Part shown: positions 60,949 through 64,000 of the stretch, one piece after another
Numbering within the stretch: position 1 is the stretch's first letter
Layout: every line of letters begins with the position of its first letter
NCBI GenBank assembly: GCA_020073265.1
Contig: JAIQFN010000002.1
Location: 1 to 64,000, forward strand
Reading direction: 5' to 3'
Origin: Terriglobia bacterium
Lineage (GTDB): Bacteria; Acidobacteriota; Terriglobia; Bryobacterales; Bryobacteraceae
DNA: 64,000 nt
Program-made: the position numbers and the translations under genes
Notes under the pieces: generated by a model
The model's database searches: none
Seen by the model: the letters and a program-made list of their open reading frames with translations, nothing else
Told to the model about the DNA's origin: nothing

Positions 60949-62024
60949 GAGGTCTGTGGCTGGGTTGCCTGGCCATCGCCCTGCACGCGCAGGCCTCTGA
61001 ACCCGCGCTTTTGAACAACCGGCAGGTGATCGAGACCTGCCAGCGCGCCATCCAACTGATGGAGTCCACCAGCGTCGCTCTTCCCGAACTCGCCCGCGCC
61101 GGTGCTCCGCTGGTGGAAAACGCGCGGCAGCTTCTGACGAATCTGCGGACCAACACCGCGAACGCCGATCTCAACTACTCGTTCGTCACCAATCTTCACG
61201 GCTATCTGGCGTTGTCCGATGCTTTGCCGCGGCCGTTTCCGTTTTCTGAAGAAGCGCAGAAGCAGTTGCACGAGCTGCGCGACATCCTGGCGCGCGTCGA
61301 ATCGCATTTTCACGCGCTGATCGCGCTCAAGGATCAGCAGCTTCGCAACCCCGATCGCGACAACCTGGCGCGCTACACCGACCTGAATTCCCGAGCCGGT
61401 CCGCCCAAGCCGGGCAAGCCGCGCGTCATCTTCCTGGGCGACTCGATCACCGACTTCTGGCGTCTCAACGAGTACTTCCCCGAGCGGGACTTCATCAATC
61501 GCGGCGTCAGCGGCCAGATCGCCGGGCAGATGCTGGGCCGGATGGAATCGGATGTGATCCGCTTGCAGCCGGCCGCGATAGTAGTGCTGGCGGGCACCAA
61601 CGACATCGCGCGCGGGATTCCTCTGCCCATCATCGAAGACAACCTGGCGATGATCGCCGACCTGGCCGACTACTACAAGATCAGAATCATTCTCGCGTCC
61701 GTGCTCCCGGTCAGCGATTATCACCAGGACAGCGATCCGAATTACGAGCGGACCCCGGCGCGTCCCCCGGCCGCCATCCGGGCGCTGAACGACTGGATCA
61801 GGCGCCTCTGCGCGACCCGAAAGCTGACCTACCTCGATTACTACACCCCCATGCTGGACGCATCCGGATATCTCAAAGCAGAGCTCTCCGACGACGGACT
61901 ACATCCCAATAGCGCCGGCTATCGCGTCATGGCGCCGCTGGCGCTCGCTGCGATAGAGAGCGCAACCAAGCCGGTGCCGCAACCGGTACAGACACCCAGG
62001 AAGCATCGGCTGTTTGGAAACTAG
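60945..62024 (+). CDS. SGNH/GDSL hydrolase
   Basis: The 359-residue protein starts at GTG 60945 behind a very strong AAGGAGG site, with a signal peptide LWLGCLAIALHAQA. A helical N-terminal part (~150 residues) precedes the hydrolase domain: block I FLGDSITDFW (Ser nucleophile), block II NRGVSGQIA, block III AGTNDIARGI, and block V DGLHPNSAGY (Asp and His). Such enzymes act as esterases, deacetylases or lipases; many SGNH proteins deacylate glycans. It is the second gene of a two-gene secreted unit with the DUF3108 gene. Confidence 0.9.
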   Translation: MRGLWLGCLAIALHAQASEPALLNNRQVIETCQRAIQLMESTSVALPELARAGAPLVENARQLLTNLRTNTANADLNYSFVTNLHGYLALSDALPRPFPFSEEAQKQLHELRDILARVESHFHALIALKDQQLRNPDRDNLARYTDLNSRAGPPKPGKPRVIFLGDSITDFWRLNEYFPERDFINRGVSGQIAGQMLGRMESDVIRLQPAAIVVLAGTNDIARGIPLPIIEDNLAMIADLADYYKIRIILASVLPVSDYHQDSDPNYERTPARPPAAIRALNDWIRRLCATRKLTYLDYYTPMLDASGYLKAELSDDGLHPNSAGYRVMAPLALAAIESATKPVPQPVQTPRKHRLFGN

Positions 62025-62059
62025 GGGACCTACCCCGTCCCGTGATTCCGGCGGCCGGT

Positions 62060-62380
62060 TTATTGATGCTGCCCGTCGTGCTTCTGCTTGTAGATGTTCT
62101 TGCTCAGACGATTCTGCTGCCGATTCACCTGGGCCTTCTCTTTGTTGGTGAGGTTGCCGCCGTTCTGCTTGCGGTCGTGGCGGATCTCCTTGTTGAGGTT
62201 CGACTCCTTGTGCTCGAGGTGCGCGGCTTCATTGGGCGCCAACGACCCGCTTTTCACGCCCTGCGCGATGCGGTCCTGCTGATTCTCCTTCCGGTCGTGG
62301 ATGCGGTCGTCGGCGGACGCGACTCCGGTACTCGCGAGCAGCCAGCCCGCGGTCGCCATGGTCAAAAACAATTTGTTCAT
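62060..62380 (-). CDS. Small secreted charged protein with repeat
   Basis: The 106-residue protein has a signal peptide (MNKLFLTMATAGWLLASTGVASA) and a mature part made of two related helical repeats: DRKENQQDRIAQGVKSGSLAPNEAAHLEHKES and DRKQNGGNLTNKEKAQVNRQQNRLSKNIYKQ, rich in Asn, Gln, Lys and Glu. The repeat resembles EF-hand-like or coiled-coil proteins common in Acidobacteriota and Proteobacteria. Function unknown. A good ribosome site precedes it. It is convergent with the SGNH gene. Confidence 0.7.
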   Translation of the reverse strand: MNKLFLTMATAGWLLASTGVASADDRIHDRKENQQDRIAQGVKSGSLAPNEAAHLEHKESNLNKEIRHDRKQNGGNLTNKEKAQVNRQQNRLSKNIYKQKHDGQHQ

Positions 62381-62491
62381 CGTCGTTCTCCTTCCACTCT
62401 GCTGAATGCTTTCGACCGCCGGGAGTTTCGCACGGTTCCGTTAAAATCCAGTCACCTGAATAGAGATTAATCAGCAGGTAAAGCGAGAAGA

Positions 62492-62547
62492 AACCAAAGA
62501 ACTAAGGAACTAAAGAACCAATGAACCAAAGAACCAGATAACTACGG
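62492..62547. repeat. 8-bp tandem repeat tract (consensus AACCAAAG), locus 2
   Basis: Seven 8-base units in register (AACCAAAG, AACTAAGG, AACTAAAG, AACCAATG, AACCAAAG, AACCAGAT, AACTACGG) run up to and into the stop codon of the IMPase gene. The same unit occurs at 55759. The rest of the 62381-62541 spacer shows no clear promoter. Confidence 0.8.
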
Positions 62548-63309
62548 AACGGCAAGGAAGCTCCGAACTTCCTTCTCCAACCCCGGCGCGCACGCGATGC
62601 AGTTGCCGGCGTAAATGCTGCTGCCGCCGTCAAAGTTGAAGTAGCGTGCGCCGGCTTCCTCCAGGATCACTTTGAGCGGCGCGAAATCCCATGTGGAGGC
62701 GCTCGGCTCGATCCAGATGTCGGCCTCGCCGGCAGCCACCATCATCGCGTCCGCCGCGCCGCCGAGACCTCGCAAAGACCAGAACCGACCCATCCACTCC
62801 ACCAGTCGATCCGGCGCCGGCATCCGCTCCAGCTTGTCGAACCGGTTGAAACACAGCACCGACTCTTCGATGTGTTGCTTCGATGACGCGCGAATCGGAT
62901 CCTCGTTGCAGAACGCCCCGCCGCCGCGGATCGCTGTGTAGATCCGCCCGAGCAAAGGCAGGTTGACAACACCCGCTACCACTTCGCCATCCGCCTCCAG
63001 CGCGATCAGATTGGCCCACAGCGGATCCCCGCGAACGTAGTCGCGCGTGCCGTCGATCGGATCGACGATCCAGCGTCGCCCGTTGCTGGATTGAACCAGC
63101 GCGCCCTCTTCGCCCAGAAAGCCGTCGGCCGGGAATGCTTCGGTCACCAGACGCTCGATCAAGCGCTCGCATTCGCGATCGGCTTGCGTCACCGGAGACT
63201 TGTCTTTCTTGGTCTCCGCAACCACTCCCGCCTGCAGTCGCAGCGCCAGCTCCGCGGCTTGCATGGCAGCCTTGACGGCGACGGCGACTTCCCTGGACCA
63301 TGGACTCAT
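62542..63309 (-). CDS. Inositol-monophosphatase-family phosphatase (HisN-like)
   Basis: The 255-residue protein has the Mg2+-dependent IMPase signatures: TQADRECERLIE, FLGEEGA with the metal-binding Glu, WIVDPIDGTRDYVRGDPLW near residue 85 with the DPxDGT metal site, and WDFAPLKVILEEAG near residue 215. Extra residues DYVRG after DPIDGT are as in histidinol-phosphatases. It could act on histidinol phosphate, inositol phosphate or PAP; the inositol-phosphate synthase at 23.5 kb makes an inositol role possible. ATG 63309 (MSPWSREV) is chosen; ATG 63330 would add seven residues. Confidence 0.85.
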   Translation of the reverse strand: MSPWSREVAVAVKAAMQAAELALRLQAGVVAETKKDKSPVTQADRECERLIERLVTEAFPADGFLGEEGALVQSSNGRRWIVDPIDGTRDYVRGDPLWANLIALEADGEVVAGVVNLPLLGRIYTAIRGGGAFCNEDPIRASSKQHIEESVLCFNRFDKLERMPAPDRLVEWMGRFWSLRGLGGAADAMMVAAGEADIWIEPSASTWDFAPLKVILEEAGARYFNFDGGSSIYAGNCIACAPGLEKEVRSFLAVP

Positions 63310-63368
63310 GAAATCATGGTAGTAGGTCATGGCTGAGCAATGTGCTTCAGCCTGTCTACAATAACCCC

Positions 63369-64000
63369 ATGGGTGCTCGAACCATGTACGCGGTCCTCGA
63401 AGAGGCCGCCCAGACTTACCGCGACGCGCCGGCGCTTCACCAGCCCCTGGGCAAAGGCAAGTACCGGACCTATAGCTGGATCGAGTACCGGCAAGCGGTC
63501 CAGGAGATCGCGTGCGGTCTGCGCCGCTTGGGAATCGGCAAGGGCGACATCGTCGCGCTGCATTCCGAGACTCGCGCCGAGTTCTACCTGGCCGATCTCG
63601 GCGTCATGTCGAACGGCTCCATCGCCGCCGCGCTCTACACCAGCTATCCGCTGCCCGATCAGATCGGCAACCTCAGAGCCAGCGATGCCAAGGCCGTCTT
63701 CGTCGAAGATCCGAAAACTCTGCAGGCGCTGATTGAAACCGCGGGCGAATTCGCGCTCGCCGTCCGTTGGATACTGCTCACCGGTGAAGCGGAGGGCGCC
63801 ATCACGCTCGATCAACTGCGCTACGAAGGCAAGCAGGCTCTCGCCGACGACCCCCACGCATTCGAAAAGATTCGCTCCGAAGTCGCCGCCGAGGATCTGG
63901 CCGTCCTCTACCTCACCTCCGGCGCGACCGGCGAACCCAAGATGGGCCTGGTGACTCACCGGGCTTTAGTCGCGAACGCCGACATGGGACCGATCGCGCT
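63369..64000 (+). CDS. Long-chain acyl-CoA synthetase / AMP-binding enzyme, partial
   Basis: The N-terminal 210 residues of an ANL-superfamily enzyme are present; the gene continues beyond the window. KYRTYSWIEYRQAVQEIACGLRRLGIGKGDIVALHSETRAEFYLADLGVMSNGSIAAALYTSYP is typical of FadD15-like long-chain synthetases. The AMP-binding P-loop near residue 180 reads YLTSGATGEPKMGLVTH, with Met-Gly in place of the usual Lys-Gly spacing. ATG 63369 is the start. Divergent from the phosphatase gene by 59 bases. Confidence 0.88.
   Translation, partial: MGARTMYAVLEEAAQTYRDAPALHQPLGKGKYRTYSWIEYRQAVQEIACGLRRLGIGKGDIVALHSETRAEFYLADLGVMSNGSIAAALYTSYPLPDQIGNLRASDAKAVFVEDPKTLQALIETAGEFALAVRWILLTGEAEGAITLDQLRYEGKQALADDPHAFEKIRSEVAAEDLAVLYLTSGATGEPKMGLVTHRALVANADMGPIA

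Noticed and set aside
62492-62547. Short direct repeats as a possible CRISPR array
   Set aside because: Units of 8 bases abut without spacers, and no cas gene is present.

Overview
The window is a GC-rich bacterial chromosome segment with tightly packed genes, many 4-base ATGA overlaps and no gap longer than about 300 bases without a gene. Gene content and protein style suggest an Acidobacteriota bacterium of the Solibacter/Bryobacterales type: a three-subunit xanthine dehydrogenase with ureide genes, an isoquinoline-oxidoreductase-like molybdoenzyme, DinB, PilZ and DUF3108 proteins, and many small toxin-antitoxin pairs. This assignment is an inference. No rRNA, tRNA, CRISPR array, insertion sequence or prophage was found. 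There is no sign of a plasmid origin.

Layout. 1-8.4 kb is a minus-strand purine catabolism operon: NCS1 transporter, CoA-acylating semialdehyde dehydrogenase, allantoinase, allantoicase, and xanthine dehydrogenase Mo, Fe-S and FAD subunits (the last cut by the window edge). 8.5-9.9 kb holds a decayed HicBA pair and a MerR regulator with a small CCPF-motif protein behind a typical MerR 19-bp-spacer promoter. 10-14 kb has a membrane fusion protein plus MacB-type ATPase with no permease, then a sodium/solute symporter. 14-22.6 kb holds a DUF4160/DUF2442 pair, an MrfA-like helicase, PilZ, a methyltransferase, TatC and TatA, an alpha-oxoamine synthase (Kbl-like), a Phd/PIN pair with a frameshifted toxin, and a DUF1801 protein. 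22.7-34 kb holds a LytTR response regulator, inositol-phosphate synthase with an epimerase, a Pta/deacetylase/nucleotidyltransferase operon, MltG-RuvX, an AI-2E transporter, GT9 and DinB.

34-37.6 kb encodes a Tat-exported IorAB-like enzyme and a VapBC pair. 37.7-45.1 kb is a complete tetR-led drug-efflux operon (TolC, HlyD, two ATPases, two ABC-2 permeases) resembling E. coli ybhGFSR, with a perfect 10-bp inverted-repeat operator over its promoter. 45-53 kb is a surface-glycan region: a GT39-like membrane protein, then an operon of AsnB-type amidotransferase, glycosyltransferase, DegT aminotransferase and a FliD-like protein. 53-64 kb has guaB, a CMD protein, a FAH protein, rpmB, pheS-pheT (pheT interrupted by an in-frame TAA), DUF3108, SGNH hydrolase, an IMPase-family phosphatase and the start of an acyl-CoA synthetase.

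The most interesting points are: a dispersed two-hairpin palindromic repeat in three intergenic sites, one of which looks like a recombined derivative; an 8-bp tandem repeat family at two sites; the stop codon inside essential pheT; a FliD-like gene inside a sugar-modification operon; the MerR/CCPF unit; and several toxin-antitoxin loci in which the toxin is broken while the antitoxin is intact.
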